A stretch of DNA of 40,416 nucleotides from Pseudomonas syringae (GCF_001698815.1 NZ_LGSI01000004.1:1-40416), one strand, 5' to 3'. Positions 8,047 to 17,612 are shown, counted from the stretch's first letter. The notes: a model not told the origin generated them from the letters alone. Translations and numbers: made by a program.

Positions 8047-9171
8047 ATGAGCGGATCCGGAACGAGCATAAAAAAAGCTGCCGTAGTTCTCTTGTCCACC
8101 CATAAAAAGCTCGCAACACACGAAGTCGTCGTGCATCAGGCTCTCGCGGAAAAACTCGCAGGGTTGCTCGGAACGCAATTTGAAGGCCTGTATGACAGTG
8201 CCATCCATACTCAACCTGGCCTTTATTACGTTCCTTCCGATACGCTGATCGGCAAGCAGGAACACAGCGCGCTGCACATCGATGACGCCAACGACCTGTT
8301 CGGCGGGCTGATCTCGCAACCGTTCATGGCCACCAAAGCCATCTCCCATCCGCTTATACCCAACGCCACTGCCAAACCACCCGGCTGGTCCGAGCAGTTT
8401 GACGAGCAAACCGCAGACGCGGTGCTGGCCGGTTATACCGTGTTCAATCAACAGGACGCGGATCGCGCCGGGCGGCTGATTCTGGCCAATGGACCGGTGC
8501 GCATCAAACCGGTTCTGGCTACGGCGGGTCGTGGACAAATCGTCGCGCACGATGAAACCGAGCTCGACCAGGCCATCGCGCAGCAGGACATGGAAGAAGT
8601 CGAAACCTGGGGGCTGGTGCTGGAAGAAGACCTGACCGATGTCGTGACCTTGAGTGTCGGTCAGGTCAGCATTGCCGGCATCACCGCCAGTTATCACGGC
8701 ACCCAATGCCTGACTCAGGACAATCAGGGCGAAACGGTTTATGGCGGCTCAAAGCTGTGGGTCGTGCGCGGCGATTATCAGACGCTGCTCAGGCAACCCC
8801 TCGACGAATCCGTCAGGCAAGCCATCACTCAGGCGATGCGTTATGAGCAGGCGGCCTTTGAGTGTTTTCCGGACTTGATCGCTTCCCGGCGCAATTACGA
8901 CATAGCCCAAGGCACCAACGCCCAAGGCAAGCGCTGCTCTGGCGTACTTGAGCAATCCTGGCGCATCGGCGGTGCCAGTGCGGCGGAAGTCGAGGCTTTG
9001 CTGGCATTCGCTGCCGATCCCGAGTTACAGGCGATTTGCGCCTCGACCCACGAGATCTACGGCCCTACCAAGGTTGTGGCAGGGGCCAATGTGCTTTACG
9101 AGGGCGACGACCCGGACGTGGGATTCATTACCAAATTCACACAGGTTCAACCTTATGAGTGTCAGCAGTGA
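8047..9171 (+). CDS. DUF3182 family protein (possible ATP-grasp enzyme)
   Basis: A 374-residue soluble protein that matches DUF3182 as I know it. The middle of the protein (about residues 150-250) reads like an ATP-grasp nucleotide site: a Lys-containing strand RIKPVLATAGRGQ, then a strand with paired acids (WGLVLEEDL), and later a Gly-rich GETVYGGSKLWVV stretch. The C-terminus (IAQGTNAQGKRCSGVLEQSWRIGG) may be substrate-facing. ATP-grasp membership is my inference; the reaction is unknown. The gene overlaps the next gene, an alpha/beta hydrolase, by 17 nt, implying translational coupling and a shared pathway. GGGAG sits upstream of the ATG. Confidence 0.8.
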   Translation: MSGSGTSIKKAAVVLLSTHKKLATHEVVVHQALAEKLAGLLGTQFEGLYDSAIHTQPGLYYVPSDTLIGKQEHSALHIDDANDLFGGLISQPFMATKAISHPLIPNATAKPPGWSEQFDEQTADAVLAGYTVFNQQDADRAGRLILANGPVRIKPVLATAGRGQIVAHDETELDQAIAQQDMEEVETWGLVLEEDLTDVVTLSVGQVSIAGITASYHGTQCLTQDNQGETVYGGSKLWVVRGDYQTLLRQPLDESVRQAITQAMRYEQAAFECFPDLIASRRNYDIAQGTNAQGKRCSGVLEQSWRIGGASAAEVEALLAFAADPELQAICASTHEIYGPTKVVAGANVLYEGDDPDVGFITKFTQVQPYECQQ

Positions 9172-9925
9172 AAGCATTGAAATTGCCGTAGATAACCAGT
9201 CGATCTCGGGAACAATCCTGACCCCTAGCGCGAAAATCCCTGGCATCCTGTTCGTCCACGGCTGGGGCGGTAGCCAACAGCGCGACCTGGCGCGGGCGAA
9301 AAACATTACCGGCCTGGGCTGCGTATGCCTGACATTCGATTTGCGCGGCCATGAGCGCACCCATGAAATGCGCGCGCGCGTGTCTCGTGAAGACAGCCTG
9401 GAAGATTTAGTCGCCGCTTATGACAGGCTGGTCAGTCATCCGGCCGTGGACGACACCGCCATCGCCGTGATCGGCAGCAGTTATGGCGGGTATCTGGCGA
9501 CGATCCTCAGCGGCATGCGCCCGGTCAAATGGCTGGCCTTGCGGGTGCCGGCGCTGTATTGGGATGCCGACTGGGAGATGCCCAAGCAAGAGTTGGATCG
9601 GGACAAGCTTGCCCACTACCGCCGCTCGGCCGTGACCGCAGCGGACAATCGCGCGTTGGCGGCGTGCAAGGAGTTCAAGGGGGATGTGCTGCTCATCGAA
9701 TCAGAACAGGATGATTACGTGCCCCATGCTACGTTGATGAGTTATCGCGGGGCGTTCGAACTGGCACACTCGTTGACCTATCGGCTGGTGGACGGCGCCG
9801 ACCACGCGCTGAGCAGTGATATCAGCCAGAGCATGTACAGTTCGATGCTGACCAACTGGATCAGCGAAATGGTAATCGGCGCACGTCTTGTGGATTACCC
9901 GCATCATTCGTCGAAATATTCCTGA
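9155..9925 (+). CDS. Alpha/beta hydrolase coupled to the DUF3182 gene
   Basis: A 256-residue cytoplasmic serine hydrolase of the dienelactone hydrolase/acyl-peptidase-like type. It has an oxyanion segment LFVHGWGGSQQRD near residue 30, the nucleophile elbow GSSYGG about residue 110, an acid in ESEQDDYVPH and the catalytic histidine in DGADHALS. The frame extends far upstream inside the DUF3182 gene, but the ATG at 9155, 17 nt before that gene's stop, gives the normal N-terminus. The overlap indicates coupled translation. No signal peptide is seen, and the substrate is unknown. Two stem-loops follow the stop. Confidence 0.87.
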   Translation: MSVSSESIEIAVDNQSISGTILTPSAKIPGILFVHGWGGSQQRDLARAKNITGLGCVCLTFDLRGHERTHEMRARVSREDSLEDLVAAYDRLVSHPAVDDTAIAVIGSSYGGYLATILSGMRPVKWLALRVPALYWDADWEMPKQELDRDKLAHYRRSAVTAADNRALAACKEFKGDVLLIESEQDDYVPHATLMSYRGAFELAHSLTYRLVDGADHALSSDISQSMYSSMLTNWISEMVIGARLVDYPHHSSKYS

Positions 9926-9974
9926 GGTATTTCGACCCGGTTTCAGTCACGAAGGCCTTCAGCGAAGGCCTTCG
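9910..9974. terminator. Two adjacent hairpins between convergent genes
   Basis: The first stem (9910-9918 with 9928-9936, 9 bp) contains the hydrolase stop codon in its loop. The second is a perfect 11-bp stem (9950-9960 with 9964-9974) around a 3-nt loop, ending 11 bp from the end of the facing alcohol dehydrogenase gene. Neither has a classical T-run, but the place and symmetry fit a bidirectional terminator. Confidence 0.6.
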
Positions 9975-9985
9975 ACTTAAGCGGC

Positions 9986-11209
9986 CTAGCTGACAGACAA
10001 CACGCCTTCGACACCTTCCGGCTCACCGACACGGCTGTCGAAACCAGGCGTGAGAATCACCTTGCGGCAATCCTCCTCTTTCTTGTCGAAGATCTTATAA
10101 CCCGCAGCCGCCTCTTCCAGCGACATCCGGTGGGTGATGATCGCTTCGGGATTCAGCGCGCCGCTCTCGATGTGTTCCAGCAGCTCCGGCAGATAGCGCT
10201 GCACGTGAGTCTGGCCCATCTTGAAGGTCAGGCCTTTGTCGAAGGCATCGCCGAACATGAAGCCGTGGATGAAACCTGCGTAGACACCCGGCACGCTCAC
10301 CGTACCGCCGCGACGAACCGCAGCGATGCACTGGCGCAACGCCTTGCCGCTGCTGCCTTCGAGCTTGAGGGTAGCGAGGATGGTTTCCGTGGTGCTGCCC
10401 TTGGCCTCGAAACCTACCGCATCGATCACGCCGTCAACGCCGCGCATGCCGACGGTCTGGCGAATGATGGTATCGGCCGGATCATCGTCATCGTCGAAGT
10501 TGATCGGGATAACGCCATACGTGGCCTGCGCATATGCGAGGCGATACGGGTGGTGATCGACCATGAAGATTTTCTCCGCACCCAGCATCCTCGCACACGC
10601 CGCGCTGAGCAGCCCGACCGGCCCGGCACCATAAATCGCGACGCTTGAGCCTTTGCCAATGCCGGCGTTGAGCACCGCTTGCCAGGCGGTGGGCAGAATG
10701 TCGGAGAGGAACAGCACCTTTTCGTCAGACAGCGTGCCCGGCACTTTGAACGGCCCGGTATTGCCCTTGGGTACCCGGACATATTCGGCCTGACCGCCCG
10801 GAATCCCGCCGTACAGGTGACTGAAGCCAAACAGCGCAGCGCCAGGTGGAATCGACTTTTTATTCAGAATCGCGCCGCGTCCGGTATTGGTGGTTTCGCA
10901 GGCGGCGAATTGATCCAGCTGGCAGAAGAAGCAGCTGCCGCAGGCGATTACAAACGGGATTACCACGCGGTCGCCCGGCTGGACCGCTGTTACTTGAGAA
11001 CCGACTTCCTCGACAACCCCCATGAACTCATGCCCAAAAATATCGCCGTGCTCGGTGGCCGGAATCTTGCCGCGATACAGGTGTAAATCCGAGCCACAAA
11101 TAGCCGTTGCGGTGACTTTCAGAATGATGTCGTCCGCATCCTGAATGACTGGATCGGGAACAGTTTCGACCCGGACATCATGGGCCCCGTGATAGGTAAG
11201 TGCGCGCAT
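9986..11209 (-). CDS. Zinc-dependent alcohol dehydrogenase (MDR superfamily)
   Basis: A 407-residue NAD(P)-dependent oxidoreductase close to the glutathione-independent formaldehyde dehydrogenase/threonine dehydrogenase branch. Catalytic zinc ligands are C38 (ICGSDLH), H60 and E61 (GHEF). The structural zinc lobe has C90, C93, C96 and C104. The Rossmann motif GAGPVG is at 194-199, followed by a VDHHPYRL cofactor-selecting segment. The protein is longer than typical alcohol dehydrogenases and carries the long insertion after the structural zinc that marks the formaldehyde-dehydrogenase-like group. AGGAGA precedes the ATG by 5 nt. It is single and transcribed away from the YIP1 gene. The substrate is unproven. 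Confidence 0.88.
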   Translation of the reverse strand: MRALTYHGAHDVRVETVPDPVIQDADDIILKVTATAICGSDLHLYRGKIPATEHGDIFGHEFMGVVEEVGSQVTAVQPGDRVVIPFVIACGSCFFCQLDQFAACETTNTGRGAILNKKSIPPGAALFGFSHLYGGIPGGQAEYVRVPKGNTGPFKVPGTLSDEKVLFLSDILPTAWQAVLNAGIGKGSSVAIYGAGPVGLLSAACARMLGAEKIFMVDHHPYRLAYAQATYGVIPINFDDDDDPADTIIRQTVGMRGVDGVIDAVGFEAKGSTTETILATLKLEGSSGKALRQCIAAVRRGGTVSVPGVYAGFIHGFMFGDAFDKGLTFKMGQTHVQRYLPELLEHIESGALNPEAIITHRMSLEEAAAGYKIFDKKEEDCRKVILTPGFDSRVGEPEGVEGVLSVS

Positions 11210-11232
11210 GGAGTTCTCCTGAACAAGTGATT

Positions 11233-11251
11233 CGTTTTGATAATCATCAAT
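11233..11251. promoter_or_regulatory. Fur-box-like site upstream of the dehydrogenase gene
   Basis: The core TGATAATCAT (11238-11247) is identical to the centre of the Fur consensus, and the 19-bp window matches about 12 of 19 positions. It lies about 25-40 bp upstream of the start codon, where it would overlap a promoter. It is also a near-palindrome (TTGATRATYATCAA), so another dimeric regulator is possible. Confidence 0.3.
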
Positions 11252-11471
11252 TGAAGTACTTGAATAAAGGGAGACCGTTCGAATAACTAAAGTTCAGGCC
11301 TCGGCGCAATAAGTTGACCAGCGGCCGCACCGTTACATCCCGCAGCGCAGCAGCGTTATTTCATGCACCGTTCAGCTTTTTGCACTGAACCCTTCAGCCA
11401 ACTAACCTCTAAGGAGTTGACACGGCTGCAAGCCGTAATCTGGAGGCTGCTTAGAGCAAGAGGGATTTGCC

Positions 11472-12113
11472 ATGACTGCACACTTCATTAAATTGTTCAC
11501 TCACCCCGAACATGCATGGCGGGACATTCGCCAGGACGAAGAACAGCACCCGCGACACTATTTGCTGCATCTGCTGCTGTTGGCGTTGATACCCGCGATC
11601 AGCCTGTACATCGGCACGACGCAAGTGGGTTGGAGCCTGGCGGAAGGTGAAAACGTTCGCCTGACCGCGAGCAGCGCGCTGCAGCTGTGCGTGATGCTCT
11701 ACCTGACCATTCTGGTCGGCACGATCATCATGGGTGCGTTCATCCGCTGGATGTCTCGTACGTTCGAGGCGCGGCCGACGCTCAATCAATGCATCGGTTT
11801 CGCGGCCTATACCGCTACGCCGCTTATGCTTGCCGGGTTGGCAGGCCTGTATCCAAGTCGCTGGCTGGCAATCGCCGTGCTGGGCCTGGCTGGCCTGTAT
11901 TCGACGTACCTGTTGTTCGTCGGCATCACGACCTTCATGCGCCTGGATGAAGGCAAGGGGTTTCTTTATGCCGCAGCGGCATGGGGCATAGGCCTTCTGG
12001 TGCTAGTGACGTCGCTGGTCGAGATGATTCTGCTCTGGTACAACCAACTCACTCCGGAATACCTGCGGGATGTGGCAATGCTGTCGACATGGCTGGTGTC
12101 GGGAACCGTCTGA
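11472..12113 (+). CDS. YIP1 family inner-membrane protein
   Basis: A 213-residue polytopic membrane protein of the bacterial YIP1 family. It starts with the typical amphipathic FIKLFTHPEHAWRDIRQDE segment and then has about five hydrophobic helices. The second and third cover LYLTILVGTIIMGAFI and FAAYTATPLMLAGLAGLY; the AAYTATP motif is the family's most conserved piece. Function in bacteria is unknown. AGAGGG sits upstream of the ATG. The 262-bp gap before it must hold divergent promoters with the dehydrogenase gene. A loose GAACCC...TCTAA pair near 11387-11412 hints at an extracytoplasmic-type promoter but is not convincing. Confidence 0.82.
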   Translation: MTAHFIKLFTHPEHAWRDIRQDEEQHPRHYLLHLLLLALIPAISLYIGTTQVGWSLAEGENVRLTASSALQLCVMLYLTILVGTIIMGAFIRWMSRTFEARPTLNQCIGFAAYTATPLMLAGLAGLYPSRWLAIAVLGLAGLYSTYLLFVGITTFMRLDEGKGFLYAAAAWGIGLLVLVTSLVEMILLWYNQLTPEYLRDVAMLSTWLVSGTV

Positions 12114-12223
12114 ATAGCGCGGCCCTGCCAGGCGGTAAAAACTGCTGTGCGACAACTGCCGACCGGTAAATACTGAACACATCCCGGAGCACTTTCGGGA
12201 CGTATTTTCCAGTCGGAGTTGTC

Positions 12224-13207
12224 ATGAATTCTTCTTCCCTGCGCATTTGTGTCGCCGGTGCGGGTGCTATCGGCTGCACGCTGGCCGCCCGCATGGCCCT
12301 GAGTGGCCGGGCGATCAATGTCTTCGCTCGGGGCGAAACCCTGAGCATTCTGCAGCGTGACGGCATTCACTTGAGCGATGTGCACGGCGAGCATCACGTG
12401 CGGGTCAATGCCAGCAACGACGCAATCGCCCTGGGCGAACAGGACTTGGTATTTCTCTGCGCCAAGGCGCATTCGCTGAGCAGGATGCTCCCGCAAATCC
12501 GGCCTCTGATCGGCCCGCAGACCATCATCGTGCCCGTGGTGAATGGCGTGCCGTGGTGGTACTTCCATGGCGAAGGCGGACGCTTCGATGGCGAACGGAT
12601 CGAAGCCGTTGACCCTGGCGGGCTGTTGTCCGATGCGCTCGATCTGAACCAGATCATCGGCTGCGTGGTGTTCGTCACCGCTCAATGTCCGAGCCCCGGC
12701 GTGGTCAAAGCCGACGACCCTTATCGAATTATTTTCGGCGAACTGGATAACAAACTGACACCGCGTCTCGAACGCGTGCGGGCGCTGATTGAAGCGTCCG
12801 GTATCGAGGCGCAAGGCACGGATCGTTTGCGCGATCAGCTGTGGACGAAAATCATCGCCAACCTGACGTCCAATCCGGTGTCGGTGATCACGGGCGCGAC
12901 CTTGGGACAGATCTACGGCCTGCCGCCTATGCGTGAGCTGGCAATGGGCATGTTTCAGGAGGCGATGCTGGTCGCCACGACCTATGACGCCAGCGTGAGC
13001 ATGGACCGTGAGACGTTTATTCGCTTTGGCGCAAGCATGGGTGCGGTGCGTACTTCGATGCTGCAAGACTTCGAAAAAGGCTTGCCGCTGGAGCTGGCCG
13101 CGATAGGCGATGCAGTGCTGGAACTGGCCGAACGCGCCAACGTGCCAATGCCCATCACCCGCAGCATTTTGACCCTGGCGCATTTTTGTGCGGGAAAGGT
13201 GGCGTAG
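12224..13207 (+). CDS. 2-dehydropantoate 2-reductase family protein (ApbA/PanE)
   Basis: A 327-residue NADPH-dependent ketopantoate reductase-like enzyme. The N-terminal Rossmann motif is GAGAIG (12-17). FLCAKAHSL and VVNGVPWWYFHG follow the usual nucleotide-domain path. The C-terminal helical domain has the WTKIIANLTSNPVS segment with the family's catalytic Lys and Asn. True PanE makes pantoate for coenzyme A. Pseudomonas genomes carry several PanE-like paralogues, and this one is beside sugar-acid catabolic genes, so a different 2-oxo acid substrate is possible. It converges with garD across a REPIN, so it is not in that operon. GGAG lies upstream of the ATG. Confidence 0.83.
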   Translation: MNSSSLRICVAGAGAIGCTLAARMALSGRAINVFARGETLSILQRDGIHLSDVHGEHHVRVNASNDAIALGEQDLVFLCAKAHSLSRMLPQIRPLIGPQTIIVPVVNGVPWWYFHGEGGRFDGERIEAVDPGGLLSDALDLNQIIGCVVFVTAQCPSPGVVKADDPYRIIFGELDNKLTPRLERVRALIEASGIEAQGTDRLRDQLWTKIIANLTSNPVSVITGATLGQIYGLPPMRELAMGMFQEAMLVATTYDASVSMDRETFIRFGASMGAVRTSMLQDFEKGLPLELAAIGDAVLELAERANVPMPITRSILTLAHFCAGKVA

Positions 13208-13219
13208 GAACTCAGGTCC

Positions 13220-13310
13220 GTTGGAGCGAGGCTTGCCCGCGAAGGCTTTGTTCAGGTTTCGGAACGGGGTGAACGTACCGTCCTCTTCGCGGGCAAGCCT
13301 CGCTCCAACA
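13220..13310. repeat. REPIN between convergent genes
   Basis: Two inverted REP arms (GTTGGAGCGAGGCTTGCCCGCGAA and its near-perfect reverse) enclose a spacer of about 42 bp. It fills nearly the whole gap between the convergent reductase gene and garD, where it can act as a bidirectional terminator or stabiliser. Confidence 0.9.
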
Positions 13311-13323
13311 GAATTGCACCCGA

Positions 13324-14877
13324 TCAGGTAATCGGCGCGGGGTTGAACAGGGTAATGTCGTTGTGCAAACGATAATGCTCGGTCCAGGTTTTCTTCTTGC
13401 CGCTGGCCACGTCCAGATAGAAGTGGAACAGCTCCCAACCGAGGTCTTCGATGCTGGCGCGGCCTGTAGCGATGCGTCCTGCGTCGATATCGATCAGGTC
13501 CGGCCAGCGCTGAGCGAGCTCAGTACGGGTCGAAACCTTGACCACCGGCGCCATGGCCAGACCGTAAGGCGTGCCGCGCCCGGTGGTGAACACGTGCAGG
13601 TTCATCCCGGCCGCCAGTTGCAAGGTGCCGCAGACGAAATCGCTCGCCGGCGTTGCACAGAAAATCAGCCCTTTGCGCTTGAAACGCTCGCCAGGGCCAA
13701 GCACCCCGTTGATCGCGCTGCTGCCGGATTTGACGATCGATCCCAGGGATTTCTCGACAATATTCGACAGCCCGCCCTTCTTGTTGCCCGGCGTGGTGTT
13801 GGCGCTGCGATCCGCTTCGCCCTTGGCCAGATAGCGGTCGTACCAGTCCATTTCGCGAACCAGTTCTTCGGCCACTTCCTGCGACTCGGCGCGGGCGGTG
13901 AGCAAATAGATCGCGTCACGGACTTCGGTGACTTCAGAAAACATCACCGTCGCACCGGCGCGCAGCAGCAGGTCCGAGGCGTAACCCAAGGCTGGGTTGG
14001 CGGTAATGCCGGAAAACGCATCGCTGCCGCCGCACTGCATACCCAGAATCAACTCGGAGGCCGGCACTGTTTCGCGACGGCGCTGGTCGAGTTTCTTCAG
14101 GCGGGTTTCGGCCAGTTCCATGATCTGCTCGATCATTTCGTTGAAGCCGTGACTGGAATCCTGCAGGCGATACAGCCATGGATCAGTGAGATCCACCGAG
14201 CTGTCGCCTTCGTGCATCACCTGTCCGGCCTGCAATTTCTCGCAGCCCAGGCTGATGACCAACGCTTCGCCGCCCAGGTTCGGGTTGCGCGCCAGATTAC
14301 GGACGGTACGAATCGGGATGTACGCGTCGGTGGCCGTAATGGCGACGCCGCAGCCGTAGCTGTGCGTCAGGGCCACCACGTCATCGACGTTCGGGTATTT
14401 GGGCAGCAACTCGTCACGGATGCGCTTGACCGCATGGTCCAGCACACCGGTCACGCACTGCACGGTGGTAGTGATGCCGAGAATGTTACGCGTGCCGACG
14501 GTGCCGTCGGCGTTGCGATAACCCTCAAAGGTGAAACCTTCCAGCGGCGCCTGCTTTTGCGGCACCGCGTCAGACATCGGCAAGCTGTCCAGCGCAGGCG
14601 CTGAAGGCATGCGCAGCTGATCTTCCCTGACCCAACTGCCCCGTGGAATCGGCTGCAAGGCATAACCAATGGTATGCCCGTAACGGATAATCGGCTCGCC
14701 CTCGGCGATATCGACAGTGTTGACCTTGTGGCTCTGCGGTACGTTGTCGATGGTCACCAGGCCATTGTCGAACTCAGTGCCGGCTGGCACACCCTGGTCG
14801 TTGACCACCACGACCACGTTGTCCAGCTCATGGAGCCGGATGTAACGTGGCGAATCGGCATGTTGAATCAGGTTCAT
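13324..14877 (-). CDS. garD: Galactarate dehydratase
   Basis: A 517-residue enzyme, close in length to E. coli GarD (about 523). It dehydrates D-galactarate to 5-keto-4-deoxyglucarate, the substrate of the product of kdgD encoded just upstream. The N-terminal SAF-like domain (about residues 1-95) is followed by the UxaA-family lyase domain. Recognisable landmarks include [22 protein letters not shown], the signature [19 protein letters not shown] and [18 protein letters not shown]. The ATG at 14877 is chosen because GAGGAAA lies 7-8 nt upstream; the frame remains open to 14928, inside the transporter gene. It starts 10 bp after the transporter stop, so the two are one operon. Confidence 0.93.
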   Translation of the reverse strand: MNLIQHADSPRYIRLHELDNVVVVVNDQGVPAGTEFDNGLVTIDNVPQSHKVNTVDIAEGEPIIRYGHTIGYALQPIPRGSWVREDQLRMPSAPALDSLPMSDAVPQKQAPLEGFTFEGYRNADGTVGTRNILGITTTVQCVTGVLDHAVKRIRDELLPKYPNVDDVVALTHSYGCGVAITATDAYIPIRTVRNLARNPNLGGEALVISLGCEKLQAGQVMHEGDSSVDLTDPWLYRLQDSSHGFNEMIEQIMELAETRLKKLDQRRRETVPASELILGMQCGGSDAFSGITANPALGYASDLLLRAGATVMFSEVTEVRDAIYLLTARAESQEVAEELVREMDWYDRYLAKGEADRSANTTPGNKKGGLSNIVEKSLGSIVKSGSSAINGVLGPGERFKRKGLIFCATPASDFVCGTLQLAAGMNLHVFTTGRGTPYGLAMAPVVKVSTRTELAQRWPDLIDIDAGRIATGRASIEDLGWELFHFYLDVASGKKKTWTEHYRLHNDITLFNPAPIT

Positions 14878-14887
14878 CACGGTTTCC

Positions 14888-16261
14888 TCAGGATTTAGCT
14901 TGAGAAAGGTCGCTGGCGTTTTCGCCAATCAGTGGCCCCTTGGTTGGAGGCTCTTTCAATTCAACGCGTTTGATCTCACCCACGATGAAGATGTAGCTGA
15001 ACACCGCCACCACAGCGTTGGCACCCACGAACACCAGAGCCCATTTGAACGAGCCAGTGGAGCTGATGATGTAGCCAATCACGATTGGGGTAGTGATCGA
15101 TGCAATGTTGCCGAACATGTTGAACAGGCCGCCGCTCAAACCGGCAATCTGTTTCGGCGAGGCATCGGACATGACCGCCCAGCCCAATGCGCCCACACCT
15201 TTACCGAAGAACGCCAGCGCCATGAAGCCCACGACCATCCATTCGATGTCGACATAGTTGCACGCGACGATGGAAGTCGACAGCAGCAGGCCACCAATGA
15301 TCGGCGCCTTGCGGGCGAAGGTCAGCGAATGGCCCTTGCGCAGCAGGTAGTCGGAAATGATCCCGCCCAACACGCCACCGATAAAGCCGCAGATCGCCGG
15401 CAAGGACGCGATGATGCCGGCCTTGAGAATGGTCATGCCGCGTTCCTGAACCAGATACACCGGGAACCAGGTCAGGAAGAAGTAGGTGATGCCGTTAATG
15501 CAGTATTGGCTCAGGTAGATGCCGAGCATCATGCGGTTGGTCAGGAGCTGACGAATGTAGTCCCATTTCGGACCCGATTTGCTGCCTTTGACCTTGTCCT
15601 GATCCATGTCGACCATGCCGCCGTTGTTGGCGATGTGATCAAACTCTTCCTTGTTGATACGCGGGTGTTCGCGCGGGCTGTAGATGACTTTCATCCAGAT
15701 CATCGAGAACACGATGCCGATCGAACCCATCACGATGAACACATGCTGCCAGCCGTAGGTGTAGACGATCCAGCCCATCAGCGGTGCGAACAGCACAGTG
15801 GCAAAGTATTGCGCGGAGTTGAAGATGGCGGATGCCGTGCCACGTTCAGCGGTCGGGAACCAGGCCGCCACAATGCGGGCGTTACCAGGGAAGGATGGCG
15901 CTTCGGCCAGACCCACCATGAAACGCAGCAGGAACAGCAGAACGATGGCGGTAGAAACACCGAACTCACCGACATAGCCTTGCAGCACGGTGAACAACGA
16001 CCAGGTGAAAATACTCAGGGCGTAGACTTTCTTCGAACCGAAGCGGTCGAGCAGCCAACCACCAGGGATCTGACCGGCCACATAAGCCCAGCCAAACGCA
16101 GAGAAGATAAAACCGAGTGTTACGGCGTCGATTCCGAGGCTTTTTTGCAGACTGGAACCGGCGATAGCGATGGTGGCTCGGTCGGCGTAGTTGATCGTGG
16201 TCACCAGGAACAGCATGAGCAGGATCAAATAGCGGACGTGAGTCGGCTTGGTTTTTAGCAT
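14888..16261 (-). CDS. gudP: MFS sugar-acid transporter (glucarate/galactarate, GudP-like)
   Basis: A 457-residue 12-helix major facilitator of the anion:cation symporter family. It begins with the family motif [19 protein letters not shown] and shows the loop motif [14 protein letters not shown] between helices 2 and 3. A long cytoplasmic loop follows helix 6, around [16 protein letters not shown]. It should import D-galactarate and/or D-glucarate with protons. GGGAG lies 8 nt upstream of the ATG. It is the first gene of the gudP-garD operon; kdgD upstream ends in its own terminator, so a separate promoter is expected in 16262-16426. The gene symbol is assigned by similarity and context. Confidence 0.88.
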   Translation of the reverse strand: MLKTKPTHVRYLILLMLFLVTTINYADRATIAIAGSSLQKSLGIDAVTLGFIFSAFGWAYVAGQIPGGWLLDRFGSKKVYALSIFTWSLFTVLQGYVGEFGVSTAIVLLFLLRFMVGLAEAPSFPGNARIVAAWFPTAERGTASAIFNSAQYFATVLFAPLMGWIVYTYGWQHVFIVMGSIGIVFSMIWMKVIYSPREHPRINKEEFDHIANNGGMVDMDQDKVKGSKSGPKWDYIRQLLTNRMMLGIYLSQYCINGITYFFLTWFPVYLVQERGMTILKAGIIASLPAICGFIGGVLGGIISDYLLRKGHSLTFARKAPIIGGLLLSTSIVACNYVDIEWMVVGFMALAFFGKGVGALGWAVMSDASPKQIAGLSGGLFNMFGNIASITTPIVIGYIISSTGSFKWALVFVGANAVVAVFSYIFIVGEIKRVELKEPPTKGPLIGENASDLSQAKS

Positions 16262-16426
16262 GTGTGTGAACTCCCACTAATTATTTTTTTTACGCGGGTG
16301 AAACTGTTTTTTTTTACGTGTTGCTAACGCCTGCCGGCCCCTTAGGCGATATCGCACTTGGCGAATCGTCCTACCTACAGTACAAACGCGTCCTTACGAT
16401 CCATGCTGCTGGCAAACACCCAAGGG

Positions 16427-16453
16427 CAAAAAACCGCTGATCGCTCAGCGGTT
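16427..16453 (-). terminator. Intrinsic terminator after kdgD
   Basis: Read on the minus strand, AACCGCTGA and TCAGCGGTT form a perfect 9-bp stem with a 4-nt loop, followed by a run of six T. It starts 18 nt after the kdgD stop and separates kdgD from the gudP-garD operon. Confidence 0.9.
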
Positions 16454-16470
16454 AGTTACCTGTGGATTTG

Positions 16471-17382
16471 TTACTGCTTACCCTGCTTGTCCATCAGGGC
16501 TGCGAGCATTTCGTACTCTTCGCCAGTCAGGTCAGTCAGTGGGGTCCGCACCGGACCTGCGTCATAGCCGGCGATTTTGGCGCCAGCCTTGACGATGCTC
16601 ACGGCATAACCGGATTTACGGTTACGAATGTCCAGGTATGGCAGGAAGAAATCGTCGATCATTTTGCCAACAGCAACGTGATCGTCCTTGGCGATAGCGT
16701 GGTAGAAGTCCATCGCCAGTTTCGGTACGAAGTTGAATACCGCAGACGAGTAAACCGGCACGCCCAGCGCCTTGTAGGCAGCGGCATAGACTTCAGCGGT
16801 CGGCAAACCGCCCAGGTACGAGAAGCGATCGCCGAGGCGACGGCGGATCGAAACCATCAGTTCGATATCGCCCAGGCCATCTTTGTAACCGATCAGATTC
16901 GGGCAACGCTCGGCCAGTTGCTCCAGCAGCGGAGCGGTCAGGCGGCAAACGTTACGGTTGTAGACGATAACGCCGATCTTGACCGATTTGCACACAGCTT
17001 CAACGTGAGCGGCAACGCCGTCCTGGCTGGCTTCAGTCAGGTAGTGCGGCAGCAGCAACAGCCCCTTGGCACCCAGACGCTCGGCTTCTTGCGCGTATTC
17101 GATAGCCTGGCGGGTAGAACCGCCGACACCGGCAAGAATCGGCACGCTGGTAGCGCAGGTATCGACCGCAGTCTTGATCACTTCGGAGTATTCGCTGGCT
17201 GCCAGGGAGAAGAACTCACCTGTACCGCCGGCAGCGAACAAAGCGCTGGCGCCGTAAGGGGCCAACCACTCAAGACGTTTGATGTAGCCAGCGCGATTGA
17301 AGTCGCCCTGAGCATTGAAATCGGTAACCGGGAAGGACAGCAGACCGTGGGAAAGGATGGACTTCAGTTCTTGTGGATTCAT
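16471..17382 (-). CDS. kdgD: 5-dehydro-4-deoxyglucarate dehydratase
   Basis: A 303-residue enzyme of the dihydrodipicolinate synthase/NAL family, the same length as the Pseudomonas KdgD. It dehydrates and decarboxylates 5-keto-4-deoxyglucarate to 2-oxoglutarate semialdehyde. Family landmarks are GGTGEFFSL (52-60), the YNRN tyrosine near 141 and the Schiff-base lysine K167 in [10 protein letters not shown]. The start at 17382 is standard ([10 protein letters not shown]); the frame remains open upstream through the promoter. It is monocistronic, with its own terminator, and a predicted regulator site overlaps its promoter at 17447-17478. The next enzyme, a 2-oxoglutarate semialdehyde dehydrogenase, is not in this window. 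Confidence 0.94.
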   Translation of the reverse strand: MNPQELKSILSHGLLSFPVTDFNAQGDFNRAGYIKRLEWLAPYGASALFAAGGTGEFFSLAASEYSEVIKTAVDTCATSVPILAGVGGSTRQAIEYAQEAERLGAKGLLLLPHYLTEASQDGVAAHVEAVCKSVKIGVIVYNRNVCRLTAPLLEQLAERCPNLIGYKDGLGDIELMVSIRRRLGDRFSYLGGLPTAEVYAAAYKALGVPVYSSAVFNFVPKLAMDFYHAIAKDDHVAVGKMIDDFFLPYLDIRNRKSGYAVSIVKAGAKIAGYDAGPVRTPLTDLTGEEYEMLAALMDKQGKQ

Positions 17383-17446
17383 TATTCGAACACCCTGAGA
17401 AGCAAAAAAAAGTGAATGGATCATCAGTCCTGCGCTGATGTCGTAA

Positions 17447-17478
17447 GTCATCGTACAACTGAAAATAAAATGACTCAA
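17447..17478 (-). promoter_or_regulatory. kdgD promoter with overlapping GntR-type operator
   Basis: On the minus strand, TTGAGT and TACGAT are 17 bp apart and would start transcription about 60 nt before the kdgD ATG. The motif GTTGTACGATGAC (17447-17459) covers the -10 element. The same 13-mer with one change occurs in front of the regulator gene (18484-18496), so this is the best candidate site for that regulator, acting as repressor. Confidence 0.5.
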
Positions 17479-17569
17479 CAGGCATTTGGAGATATTTGCT
17501 TCAGCGGTCAATGGCGGCAGGATGAAGCCCGCAGGAATGGGCCTTGCCGGGTTTTGGTATAGAACGAAA

Positions 17570-17582
17570 GTCGTACGACGTC
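17570..17582. promoter_or_regulatory. Second operator-like motif copy
   Basis: GTCGTACGACGTC matches 10 of 13 positions of the motif at 17447-17459 and contains the perfect palindrome GTCGTACGAC. It lies about 110 bp upstream of the first site and could allow looping or cooperative binding by the FadR/GntR regulator. Confidence 0.4.
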
Positions 17583-17612
17583 TTCGGATGCGTGAACGGC
17601 TGGTACAGAATT

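Noticed and set aside
11966..13438. 490-codon minus-strand frame opposite the PanE-like gene
   Set aside because: It spans the REPIN and parts of three genes, and its composition is that of an antisense shadow.
14900..16258. 452-codon plus-strand frame opposite the MFS transporter
   Set aside because: Strongly hydrophilic shadow of a membrane protein gene with no plausible domain.
16370..16410. Further copies of the GntR-type motif before gudP
   Set aside because: Only about 7 positions match (TTTGTACTG reversed, TTACGATCC); too weak to call without a matrix search.
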